This document shows positions 1 to 5,167 of a stretch of 5,167 nucleotides of DNA, piece by piece. The notes under the pieces were generated by a model. It was not told the origin of the DNA, searched no databases, and saw only the letters and a program-made list of their open reading frames with translations. The translations under genes and the position numbers were made by a program. The stretch is from positions 1 through 5,167 of the forward strand of contig JAHFTP010000131.1 of NCBI GenBank assembly GCA_023265495.1, read 5' to 3'. The stretch comes from Chlamydiota bacterium (lineage in GTDB: Bacteria > Chlamydiota > Chlamydiia > Chlamydiales > Rhabdochlamydiaceae). Position 1 is the first letter of the stretch. Each line of letters begins with the position of its first letter.

Positions 1-1
1 G

Positions 2-637
2 TCTTTAGACTATGAAGGTCTTGATTCGCTATTTGAAGCTCCTCTATCCCCCATTCAGGGATGCTCTTCTCATCCCCATGAACATATTGGAAAAAAACTC
101 TTCGAAAATGCGCTGGCTTTTTATGCCTGGTACCTCGCCTGGGACACTAACCCCTTTAGCCATGCCAAGGCTTTCAAAGTCCTATCACAGATCTTACACA
201 TAGCCAAAGTCTCCCTGTCGGGAGGGCACTATCTAAAAGAGGTCGAAGAGCAAAAAGCGATTTCTCTCTTAAGTCAAATGAAAGAAAAGCTATTTAACGG
301 ATCCATCAGGTCTGAGCAAATTCTAGAAACCTTGCTAAGAATCCTCCACACGCTAGAAGAAGCAAACCCGAAAGCGAGGCTTGTGGCCCTTACAACAGAA
401 TATGAATATCGGTATTGCATCGATACCATTGAAAAGCTCTCTGAAGATAAAAAAGCCGCTTGCAGAAAGAAGTTATACGAGCTTCTGGATCACATCACAC
501 CAGAGCTACTCGACATGAACGCTCACGCTATTGCGCAAAGCATAGCACAGCTCATTGAGTCGCCCTTTCAAGAGAAAGATCCAGAAGCCGCTTTAGATAA
601 TGCCATGAAAAGATGGCTTCCCTTTGAGCATACGTGA
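2..637 (+). CDS. Hypothetical protein, 5'-truncated by the window edge
   Basis: The frame is open without a stop from the left edge to the TGA at 635-637, giving 211 visible residues. The only in-frame ATG is at 278 (visible residue 93). It has no Shine-Dalgarno sequence in front of it, and the 92 codons before it read as ordinary protein, so the real start is most likely outside the window. I do not recognise the family. The visible part is soluble-looking and apparently mostly alpha-helical, with charged amphipathic stretches (about residues 80-120 and 143-170), no membrane segment and no obvious catalytic motif. An aromatic patch, FYAWYLAW, lies at residues 40-47, and the C-terminus is WLPFEHT. 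The gene converges on cutA with 46 bases between stop codons, so it belongs to a separate transcription unit and its position says nothing firm about function. That a real gene exists here is fairly sure; its role is unknown. Confidence 0.8.
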   Translation, partial: SLDYEGLDSLFEAPLSPIQGCSSHPHEHIGKKLFENALAFYAWYLAWDTNPFSHAKAFKVLSQILHIAKVSLSGGHYLKEVEEQKAISLLSQMKEKLFNGSIRSEQILETLLRILHTLEEANPKARLVALTTEYEYRYCIDTIEKLSEDKKAACRKKLYELLDHITPELLDMNAHAIAQSIAQLIESPFQEKDPEAALDNAMKRWLPFEHT

Positions 638-653
638 GAGAGAAGGCCTTTTT
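615..653 (+). terminator. Possible weak intrinsic terminator of the plus-strand gene
   Basis: GGCTTC at 615-620 can pair with GAAGGCC at 642-648, giving six base pairs with one bulged G at 646 and a 21-base loop. TTTTT follows directly at 649-653. The stem begins inside the coding region and the loop is long, so this is a weak candidate. It competes with the inverted repeat 626-638/683-695. No better hairpin with a T-run was found for either strand in the gap. Confidence 0.25.
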
Positions 654-695
654 GAAGCGACAAAGTCGTGATGGCTAAGATGCTCACGTCTGCTC
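626..695. repeat. Inverted repeat spanning the two convergent stop codons
   Basis: The 13 bases GAGCATACGTGAG at 626-638 are the reverse complement of 683-695 except for one mismatch (T631 opposite C690), with 44 bases between the arms. Each arm contains the last codons and TGA stop of one gene: the plus-strand gene ends E-H-T-stop and cutA ends E-Q-T-stop. Inside the loop is a small stem, CGAC (658-661), AAA, GTCG (665-668). No T-run follows either outer arm, so it does not look like a textbook intrinsic terminator. It could shape a bidirectional 3' end, or simply reflect two similar C-terminal codon strings meeting by chance. Confidence 0.5.
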
Positions 696-1025
696 TGTTG
701 TAGCCTCTGCCATCCACTGCAAGTAGGAAGGATTCCCATCCAAAATAGGAAAAACGAGTATTTCAGGGACCCGGTAACTACAATGGTCTAGGATATAGGA
801 TTGTATCTGCGCAAAACGCTCTTTTGTTGTCTTTAAAAAGACCTTTACCTCAGTGGAGGCAACAACTTTTCCTTCCCAAACATAGATCGACTCTATCTGA
901 GGGAAGATACTGACGCAAGCCACCTTTCTCTGCTCCACCAGGGGGAAGCAGATTTTCTTTGCTTCTTCTATGCTAGCGCAAGTCCATTGTATCTGAATAA
1001 AAGAGGTTTCTCTGCTACCTGCCAT
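684..1025 (-). CDS. cutA: CutA1-family divalent-cation tolerance protein
   Basis: This encodes a 113-residue CutA1 protein, close to the family's usual length of about 110. CutA1 proteins are small, very stable trimers with a ferredoxin-like fold; they were linked to copper and divalent-metal tolerance, but their true function is unsettled. The hallmarks are visible in order: ACVSIFPQIESIYVWEGKV (residues 36-54), LKTT (64-67), H81-x2-Y84-x2-P87-E88-I89 and YLQWM (101-105). The usual HPYE motif reads C82-S83-Y84-R85 here, and the position I align with the E. coli metal-ligand Cys16 appears to be Trp14. I chose the ATG at 1025 because AGGG lies 10 bases upstream; a TTG at 1034 would add three residues but sits one base from that AGGG. 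The start overlaps the end of ftsQ by 11 bases, so it is probably the last gene of the operon. There is no signal peptide, so it should be cytosolic. Confidence 0.93.
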   Translation of the reverse strand: MAGSRETSFIQIQWTCASIEEAKKICFPLVEQRKVACVSIFPQIESIYVWEGKVVASTEVKVFLKTTKERFAQIQSYILDHCSYRVPEILVFPILDGNPSYLQWMAEATTEQT

Positions 1026-1941
1026 CTGAAACAAACCCTAGCTGCTCTAAACGAAGATCAATGATTTTTGCTTTGACGCGGTAAGGAGAAGAAACCCCCT
1101 CTTCCACTTGCAAATCCTTAGCGGTCTGCTCTAAGAGCTGCGCTCTGAGAGCTAGATAGTTTCCCAGTTCCTGCAAGTAGTTTTGTGTGCTCAGCCGCAC
1201 TATGTGAGGAAAGATCACTTGCAGATCATTTTTTTTTGTATATGCATTATCTAAGATAAGAAGTATTTCTCTTTTCCCGTAGCTATTTTCAAAGGCTTTG
1301 GATACGTCGATCCTACGCAAGAAAAACAACTCTTTTGTGTAGGGCTGCACCACTTGTAAGATCTCAAGAGCAAGATCTACTGCCTTTCCCTGCAGAGGCC
1401 TATTCCATGTAGCAAGCGGAAGCTGTGGCAAGGAGGCTCTTGTAGCAAATGCAGGGAGCCCCATAATGATTTCTGGCAAGTTTTTCGGGGAGAAAAAAGG
1501 ATACACAGGAAAGATAAAGCCTTCTTTATCCATAGCAATGTTCTCATAGTCGGATAGCCAGGCAATAGGTTGTCTTACCGTATAGTCGACGTAGACACTA
1601 CTGGGACCGAGCATCTTGACATGGGCCTCTTGTATCAAAGGAGACTGCAATAAGAGATACTCAGCTACCTTGGGGTCAAATGCCTTGCTCAGCAGCGGAT
1701 AGTTCCTAGATAGACGCATGAGTTCTAAAAGGTATTCTGATTTAAGCGCCTCTTTTTGCACGCTTGTTTGTATAATGCTTTGTATCGTTTCTGGATGATG
1801 CGCTCTTTTGCTAGGAGGGGGAAATACAACATGATGGAACAAATGATGACAGCACACGCTGACTAAAAAAGAGGATCCTACAATCCAAGCCATCGCTTGA
1901 ACAAAGGAGAGTTTTTTCGTGTCTTTTAGTTGGTTTTCCAT
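1015..1941 (-). CDS. ftsQ: Cell division protein FtsQ/DivIB-like
   Basis: This 308-residue protein has FtsQ architecture: a short cytoplasmic N-terminus, one membrane segment at about residues 13-30, then a large extracytoplasmic part. A POTRA-like stretch spans roughly residues 70-128 and ends in VYVDYTVRQPIAWL (116-129), resembling the family's valine-rich strand followed by an R-x-P-x-A motif. MDKEGFIFP (137-145) matches the conserved D-x-x-G-x-x-F segment, and the C-terminal IDLRLEQLGF (294-303) matches the IDLR strand near the end of FtsQ proteins. In the divisome, FtsQ binds FtsL and FtsB and helps switch on FtsW-FtsI. Sequence similarity in this family is low, so the call rests on architecture, these motifs and its place after murC. 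It overlaps murC by 16 bases and cutA by 11. Odd points are the juxtamembrane CCHHLFHH string (residues 30-37) and an A9 tract in the coding strand. The ATG at 1941 has a weak AGG 10 bases upstream. Confidence 0.85.
   Translation of the reverse strand: MENQLKDTKKLSFVQAMAWIVGSSFLVSVCCHHLFHHVVFPPPSKRAHHPETIQSIIQTSVQKEALKSEYLLELMRLSRNYPLLSKAFDPKVAEYLLLQSPLIQEAHVKMLGPSSVYVDYTVRQPIAWLSDYENIAMDKEGFIFPVYPFFSPKNLPEIIMGLPAFATRASLPQLPLATWNRPLQGKAVDLALEILQVVQPYTKELFFLRRIDVSKAFENSYGKREILLILDNAYTKKNDLQVIFPHIVRLSTQNYLQELGNYLALRAQLLEQTAKDLQVEEGVSSPYRVKAKIIDLRLEQLGFVSDGR
1036..1039 (-). promoter_or_regulatory. Ribosome binding site deciding the cutA start
   Basis: The minus strand reads AGGG here, inside the 3' end of ftsQ. 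It is 10 bases from the ATG at 1025 but only one base from the alternative TTG at 1034, so it favours the ATG start. Confidence 0.45.
1229..1237 (-). repeat. A9 homopolymer within ftsQ
   Basis: Nine A residues on the coding strand cover the end of codon 235 and codons 236-238 (Thr-Lys-Lys-Asn). A one-base gain gives an immediate TGA after residue 238; a one-base loss gives TGA after residue 241. It is the longest homopolymer I noticed in the window. Confidence 0.9.
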
Positions 1942-3278
1942 TGCTCTATTACCTGAGGGCCTATTTTAGTCACATCTCCGGCACCTATAGTGATGCAGAC
2001 ATCTCCTTCTTGCAAGAAAGAGCCTACAAAGGAAGCGAGATGCTCTCTGGATAGGAAATGAATCTCCTTAGAGAACTGTTTCTTCACCTCTTCAAAAAGC
2101 ACATCTCCTCTGACACCTTCCACAGGTTTTTCTCCTGCAGAGTAGATATCTGTGAGAATGAGTACGTCAGCATGAGAAAAACAGCCAGGAAATGTAGCCA
2201 GGCAATCCCTTGTCCTGGTATATCTGTGAGGCTGAAAAACTGCTACAAGTCGACTTTGTCCAGCAGCCTCTTTCATCGCTTTTAGCGTGGTATCGATTTC
2301 CGTGGGGTGATGGCCATAGTCGTCATAGAAAGCAACCCCCCTCATTTCCCCTTTTTTCTCAGCTCTTCTTCCCACTCCTTGAAAAGTACGTAGCGCCTCC
2401 CTCACCTTCTGCTCCTCTAACCCAAGTTGGATACAGAGGGCAAAGACTGCTGCGCCATTTAGGACGTTATGCGCTCCGATCAGAGGGATGCAGATGTCGT
2501 TATAGGTAGATTCTTTCCATTGCAGGGAAAAAAATAATCGCCATCCTTCTTGTCTGGAGGATGTGATGCGTACATCAGCTGTGGGGCTGTATCCATAACT
2601 CACGCCGGGCAGGTGGAGAGCTGCAAGCCTTGCATCGTCCGCACACCAAAATAAATGAGGAGAAAATATATGCGACGCAAACTGAAAAAATCCGGCAATG
2701 AGTGTTTCCTCCGTTTTCCAGTAGTTTAAATGATCCAAGTCAATGTTAGTGATGATAGCCCCATGTCCATGGTATTTGAGGAAAGAGCCGTCACTCTCAT
2801 CTGCTTCTGCAACAAAATACTCTCCTTTGCCATCTTTGGCGTTGGTCTGCATGCTATGGACAACTCCGCCGACAGCAAAAGCAGGATCTTTTCCCACAGA
2901 ACAAAGGACATGGGTGAGCAGAGAAGACGTAGTGGTCTTGCCATGGGTGCCTGTAACAAGAAGGGGTAAATACTTGCTCATGATCTCCCAAAGAAGGTCA
3001 GAGCGATGCAGCACGGGAACTTTTGCATCAACAGCTGCGCTGTATTCGGGGTTAGTCTCCGCAATGTCTGTACTATAGACAATCTTTGTAGCTAAGGAGA
3101 TATTTTCCTTGTCATGACCCAAAGAGATCTTTGCCCCTTGTCTGATGAGCTGCTGAACCATTGCTGAAGACTGGAGATCGCTGCCGTGCACGGACACTCC
3201 TTGCTCTAACAAAATTTTAGCAAGGCCACTCATCCCGATCCCGCCAATACCGATGAAATGATAACAATCTTTGTTCAT
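1926..3278 (-). CDS. murC: UDP-N-acetylmuramate--L-alanine ligase MurC (stand-alone)
   Basis: MurC uses ATP to add L-alanine to UDP-MurNAc, the first step of stem-peptide assembly in the cytoplasm. At 450 residues it is a complete three-domain Mur ligase. The N-terminal UDP-binding Rossmann motif GIGGIGMSGLA is at 10-20, the ATP P-loop TGTHGKTTT at 109-117, EADESDGSF at 158-166, NIDLDHLNYW at 178-187, GAHNVLNG at 268-275, YDDYGHHPTE at 318-327 and FQPHRYTRT at 348-356. All key residues look intact, so it should be active. Chlamydiaceae carry MurC fused to D-Ala-D-Ala ligase (about 800 residues); here the protein ends at WKTN with no Ddl domain, and ftsQ begins within its last codons. I chose the ATG at 3278, which forms ATGA with the murG stop and puts the Rossmann motif at the normal distance. 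A TTG at 3317 would add 13 unconserved residues inside murG without a clear ribosome site. Confidence 0.97.
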   Translation of the reverse strand: MNKDCYHFIGIGGIGMSGLAKILLEQGVSVHGSDLQSSAMVQQLIRQGAKISLGHDKENISLATKIVYSTDIAETNPEYSAAVDAKVPVLHRSDLLWEIMSKYLPLLVTGTHGKTTTSSLLTHVLCSVGKDPAFAVGGVVHSMQTNAKDGKGEYFVAEADESDGSFLKYHGHGAIITNIDLDHLNYWKTEETLIAGFFQFASHIFSPHLFWCADDARLAALHLPGVSYGYSPTADVRITSSRQEGWRLFFSLQWKESTYNDICIPLIGAHNVLNGAAVFALCIQLGLEEQKVREALRTFQGVGRRAEKKGEMRGVAFYDDYGHHPTEIDTTLKAMKEAAGQSRLVAVFQPHRYTRTRDCLATFPGCFSHADVLILTDIYSAGEKPVEGVRGDVLFEEVKKQFSKEIHFLSREHLASFVGSFLQEGDVCITIGAGDVTKIGPQVIEQWKTN

Positions 3279-4402
3279 GCAGGTAGCCCCCGAAGTACTG
3301 CGCAAACTAAATGGCAAAGGTCACTTTTCTGTTTTCCCATTTTAAATTGTTGGATCGATTTTTTCATATCCTCTACTTTATTGTTGGAACTATCGATCAA
3401 TTCACCGAGGGCTTGTCTAAACTGATCTCCATGCAACTGATCCTCGGTGAAGTATTTTACACAGCCTATATGCTCTTGCATGAAAACAGCATTTTTTCTT
3501 TGGTGGTCATCAGATGCTCTGGGAAAAGGGATTAAAATCCCCGGAACCTCAAATTCTAGAAGCTCTGCAAGCGTTGCAGCACCCGCCCTGCAGACGACGA
3601 GGTCTGCCGCTCTCCAAGCTAAGTGCATATGGTGTTCAAAGGCCTTTACGCAGGCAGGAACCCCTTCCGACAAGTAAAAGCGCTTCAAGTGCTCGGCAGA
3701 TTCTTCTGTGCCGGTAATGTGGATCACTTGTATCTTACCGTGCCAGTAAGAGAGATTCTGAATGGACTCACAGAAGGTGCGATTAATGGAAGAAGAGCCC
3801 TGAGATCCACCGAAAACTAAGATGGTGAATCGATCTTTTTCCAGGGAAAAATGTGCCCTTGCTTCTTCTTTACTGATTGTATTTCCCTCATGCGTATCAG
3901 CAAAAGGCATGCCTACCTCTATGGGCTGACCTTTTAGCCTATCTATCGCTATAGGAAACTGCACAGCAGAAAACTGCGCCCATCTAGAAAAAAGACGGTT
4001 GACCTTCCCCGGAACGGAGTTGGATTCAAAAAGAACTAAAGGAATACGACTGATCAGAGAGGCCGCAAGAATGGGAAAAGAGTGAAAACTACCAAAGCCC
4101 ACTACAATATCCGGCTGCAGCTCCCTGACAATATGCAAAGACTCTTTCACCCCTTTGCCCAGGTGGAATAACGAACTGAAGAGGGCCAGCCCTCCCCCGT
4201 GAAAGAACGTAGCAGAGGACACCTGTCTAAATGAGAAGCTTTCTTTGCAAAAATAACGATTCGTCTTGAGTCCGGCCCCTGCAAAGACCACTTCTATATC
4301 CTCTTTTAGAGAGAGCAGTTGTTTGGCCAATGCTTGTGCTGGGAACATATGTCCACCAGTCCCTCCAGCAGCAATGAGGACTTTACGCTTTTTCCCACTC
4401 AT
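3275..4402 (-). CDS. murG: UDP-GlcNAc:lipid I N-acetylglucosaminyltransferase MurG
   Basis: MurG transfers GlcNAc from UDP-GlcNAc to lipid I, making lipid II on the inner face of the cytoplasmic membrane. The 375 residues form a full two-domain GT-B enzyme. GGTGGH is at 13-18, GFGSFHSFP at 102-110, ESNSVPGKVN at 126-135, the FGGSQGSSSIN loop at 197-207, CRAGAATLAE at 271-280, and IPFPRASDDHQRKNA at 291-305. The acceptor-side glycine loop and the UDP-sugar site are therefore present. Two normally invariant positions differ: F106 sits where E. coli has Tyr105, and F125 where it has His124 of HEQN. The other usual invariants (H18, E126, N128, N135, S200, N207, R272, E280, Q301, N304) are kept. 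GFGSFHSFP resembles the chlamydial version more than the common GGYVSGP. The start at 4402 has AAAGGA eight bases upstream and overlaps the ftsW end by 20 bases; the stop overlaps murC as ATGA. Confidence 0.97.
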   Translation of the reverse strand: MSGKKRKVLIAAGGTGGHMFPAQALAKQLLSLKEDIEVVFAGAGLKTNRYFCKESFSFRQVSSATFFHGGGLALFSSLFHLGKGVKESLHIVRELQPDIVVGFGSFHSFPILAASLISRIPLVLFESNSVPGKVNRLFSRWAQFSAVQFPIAIDRLKGQPIEVGMPFADTHEGNTISKEEARAHFSLEKDRFTILVFGGSQGSSSINRTFCESIQNLSYWHGKIQVIHITGTEESAEHLKRFYLSEGVPACVKAFEHHMHLAWRAADLVVCRAGAATLAELLEFEVPGILIPFPRASDDHQRKNAVFMQEHIGCVKYFTEDQLHGDQFRQALGELIDSSNNKVEDMKKSIQQFKMGKQKSDLCHLVCAVLRGLPA

Positions 4403-5167
4403 GCATTTTTTCCTTTCTCTTATTGACGTTGAGTATCACGCTAATTGCCATAAAATTCACTAAAAGAGAAGATCCTCCCTGACTAAATAAAGGCAAATTG
4501 GTCCCTTTGCTCGGCAGCAGCCCCGAGACGACGCCTAAATTTAAAAATGCTTGGAAACAAAGAAGAAATACAAAAATGGAAACTAAATAAAATCCCTCTT
4601 TATCCGGACAAGCCATAGCAATCGAATATCCGACAAAACCGACGATCACATAGAGCAAAATCAATACAAGCATGCCAACAAAACCAAACTCTTCTGCATA
4701 GATCGCTGCGATATAATCGCTTCTAGCCTCCGGAAGGTAGTTCATCTTTTGCAGGCTCTCTCCAAAACCTTTTCCTAAAGCCTTTCCTGAACCTGCAGCA
4801 ATCTTTGCTTGATAAGGTTGATGCCCCTTCCCTTGCAGGTCGAGTTCAGGATGCAAATAAATGCGGATCCTATCAGGCACATGGCTCATCTGCGAGGCGA
4901 CGGCAGCCCCTCCGATAAGAAGGACAGATAGTGGGAGCACCCAGTATACCCACCTGAGCCTCGTTAAGACAAATAACGCCATAAGCGCGCTTAAGACAAT
5001 GGCCACAGTGCCATTGTCCGGCTCGACTAAAATAAGGCCAAGAGGGATGCTGATCACTCCAATGAGCTTGATAAAAGAGAGAAAGGTAAAAGGCTTATCT
5101 TGCGAGTGGACCCTATGTATATAAAACATAGGAATGATGAATTTCACAAACTCAGATGGCTGAAAAG
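4383..5167 (-). CDS. ftsW: SEDS peptidoglycan polymerase FtsW, N-terminus cut off by the window edge
   Basis: FtsW is the SEDS-family glycosyltransferase that polymerises lipid II at the division septum together with a class B PBP. The frame stays open to the right edge; 260 complete codons are visible, beginning FQPSEFVKF, the family's QPSE motif, so roughly the first third of the protein is missing. A GTG at 5147 lies after this motif and is not the start. Further motifs, numbered in the fragment, are LVEPDNGT (46-53), GKALGKGFGESLQK (127-140), LPEARSDYI (144-152, with Asp150 matching the SEDS catalytic Asp), EEFG (158-161), NLGVVSGLLPSKG (209-221) and SQGGSS (228-233). About six membrane segments can be seen. 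The usual SYGGSS has Gln in place of Tyr. RodA is the close alternative, but the position directly before murG argues for FtsW. The C-terminus overlaps murG by 20 bases; the operon promoter must lie off the window. Confidence 0.95.
   Translation of the reverse strand, partial: FQPSEFVKFIIPMFYIHRVHSQDKPFTFLSFIKLIGVISIPLGLILVEPDNGTVAIVLSALMALFVLTRLRWVYWVLPLSVLLIGGAAVASQMSHVPDRIRIYLHPELDLQGKGHQPYQAKIAAGSGKALGKGFGESLQKMNYLPEARSDYIAAIYAEEFGFVGMLVLILLYVIVGFVGYSIAMACPDKEGFYLVSIFVFLLCFQAFLNLGVVSGLLPSKGTNLPLFSQGGSSLLVNFMAISVILNVNKRKEKMHEWEKA
4411..4416 (-). promoter_or_regulatory. Ribosome binding site of murG
   Basis: AAAGGA on the minus strand lies eight bases before the murG ATG at 4402 and inside the last codons of ftsW. 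It is the best Shine-Dalgarno match in the window and fixes the murG start despite the 20-base overlap. Confidence 0.7.

Noticed and set aside
12..203. A 63-codon plus-strand frame near the left edge
   Set aside because: It lies out of frame inside the longer open frame 2-637, which reads as normal protein; it has no ribosome site or recognisable features.
278..637. ATG at 278 as the start of the left-hand gene
   Set aside because: No Shine-Dalgarno precedes it and the same frame is open to the window edge with protein-like composition.
638..683. A strong intrinsic terminator for the minus-strand operon
   Set aside because: The only hairpin, CGAC-AAA-GTCG, is four base pairs and has no T-run after it on the minus strand.
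1026..1034. TTG at 1034 as the cutA start
   Set aside because: The only nearby AGGG is one base away, too close; it suits the ATG at 1025.
1377..1565. A 62-codon minus-strand frame inside ftsQ
   Set aside because: It is a shifted frame within FtsQ, which is continuous and carries the family motifs.
2058..3078. Several plus-strand frames of 75-111 codons opposite murC
   Set aside because: They are antisense shadows of a well-conserved gene with all motifs intact.
3279..3317. TTG at 3317 as the murC start
   Set aside because: It adds 13 residues unlike MurC N-termini, lacks a clear ribosome site, and the ATG at 3278 gives the usual ATGA coupling with murG.
3311..4463. Plus-strand frames of 65-76 codons opposite murG
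   Set aside because: They are antisense to MurG coding sequence, with no family resemblance and mutually overlapping frames.
4861..5124. An 87-codon plus-strand frame opposite ftsW
   Set aside because: It is the reverse complement of membrane-segment codons of FtsW.
1..5167. A defence system, mobile element, CRISPR array or new multi-gene system
   Set aside because: All but one gene belong to known cell wall, division or CutA families, and no transposase, integrase, array or toxin-antitoxin pattern is visible.

Overview
This window is a piece of a bacterial division and cell wall (dcw) cluster, all on the minus strand, running right to left as ftsW (5' part cut off by the window edge), murG, murC, ftsQ, cutA. 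A plus-strand gene of unknown function comes in from the left edge and converges with cutA. Both window ends lie inside genes, and coding sequence fills nearly everything; the only gap is the 46 bases at 638-683 between the two convergent stop codons.

The organism looks like a member of the Chlamydiae, more likely a Chlamydia-related (environmental) lineage than Chlamydia itself. The reasons are the gene set ftsW-murG-murC with cutA and ftsQ close by, a MurG loop reading GFGSFHSFP that resembles the chlamydial GFGSYHSLP (from memory), and the absence of ftsA and ftsZ where a normal dcw cluster would carry them. Against Chlamydia proper, MurC is a stand-alone enzyme of about 450 residues, not the MurC-Ddl fusion known from Chlamydiaceae. 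No alignment was run, so the assignment is an inference.

The four minus-strand junctions all overlap: ftsW/murG by 20 nt, murG/murC by 4 nt (ATGA), murC/ftsQ by 16 nt and ftsQ/cutA by 11 nt. This points to one polycistronic, translationally coupled transcript whose promoter lies beyond the right edge. MurC adds L-Ala to UDP-MurNAc in the cytoplasm, MurG makes lipid II on the inner membrane face, FtsW polymerises lipid II into glycan at the septum, and FtsQ scaffolds the divisome. CutA is a small cytosolic trimeric protein loosely tied to metal tolerance and has no obvious role in the pathway.

I saw no RNA genes, mobile elements, CRISPR array or evident new system. The points most worth a second look are two substitutions at normally invariant MurG active-site positions, an A9 tract in ftsQ where a one-base slip either way hits a stop almost at once, an inverted repeat formed by the ends of the two convergent genes, and a dcw cluster whose tail lacks ftsA/ftsZ.
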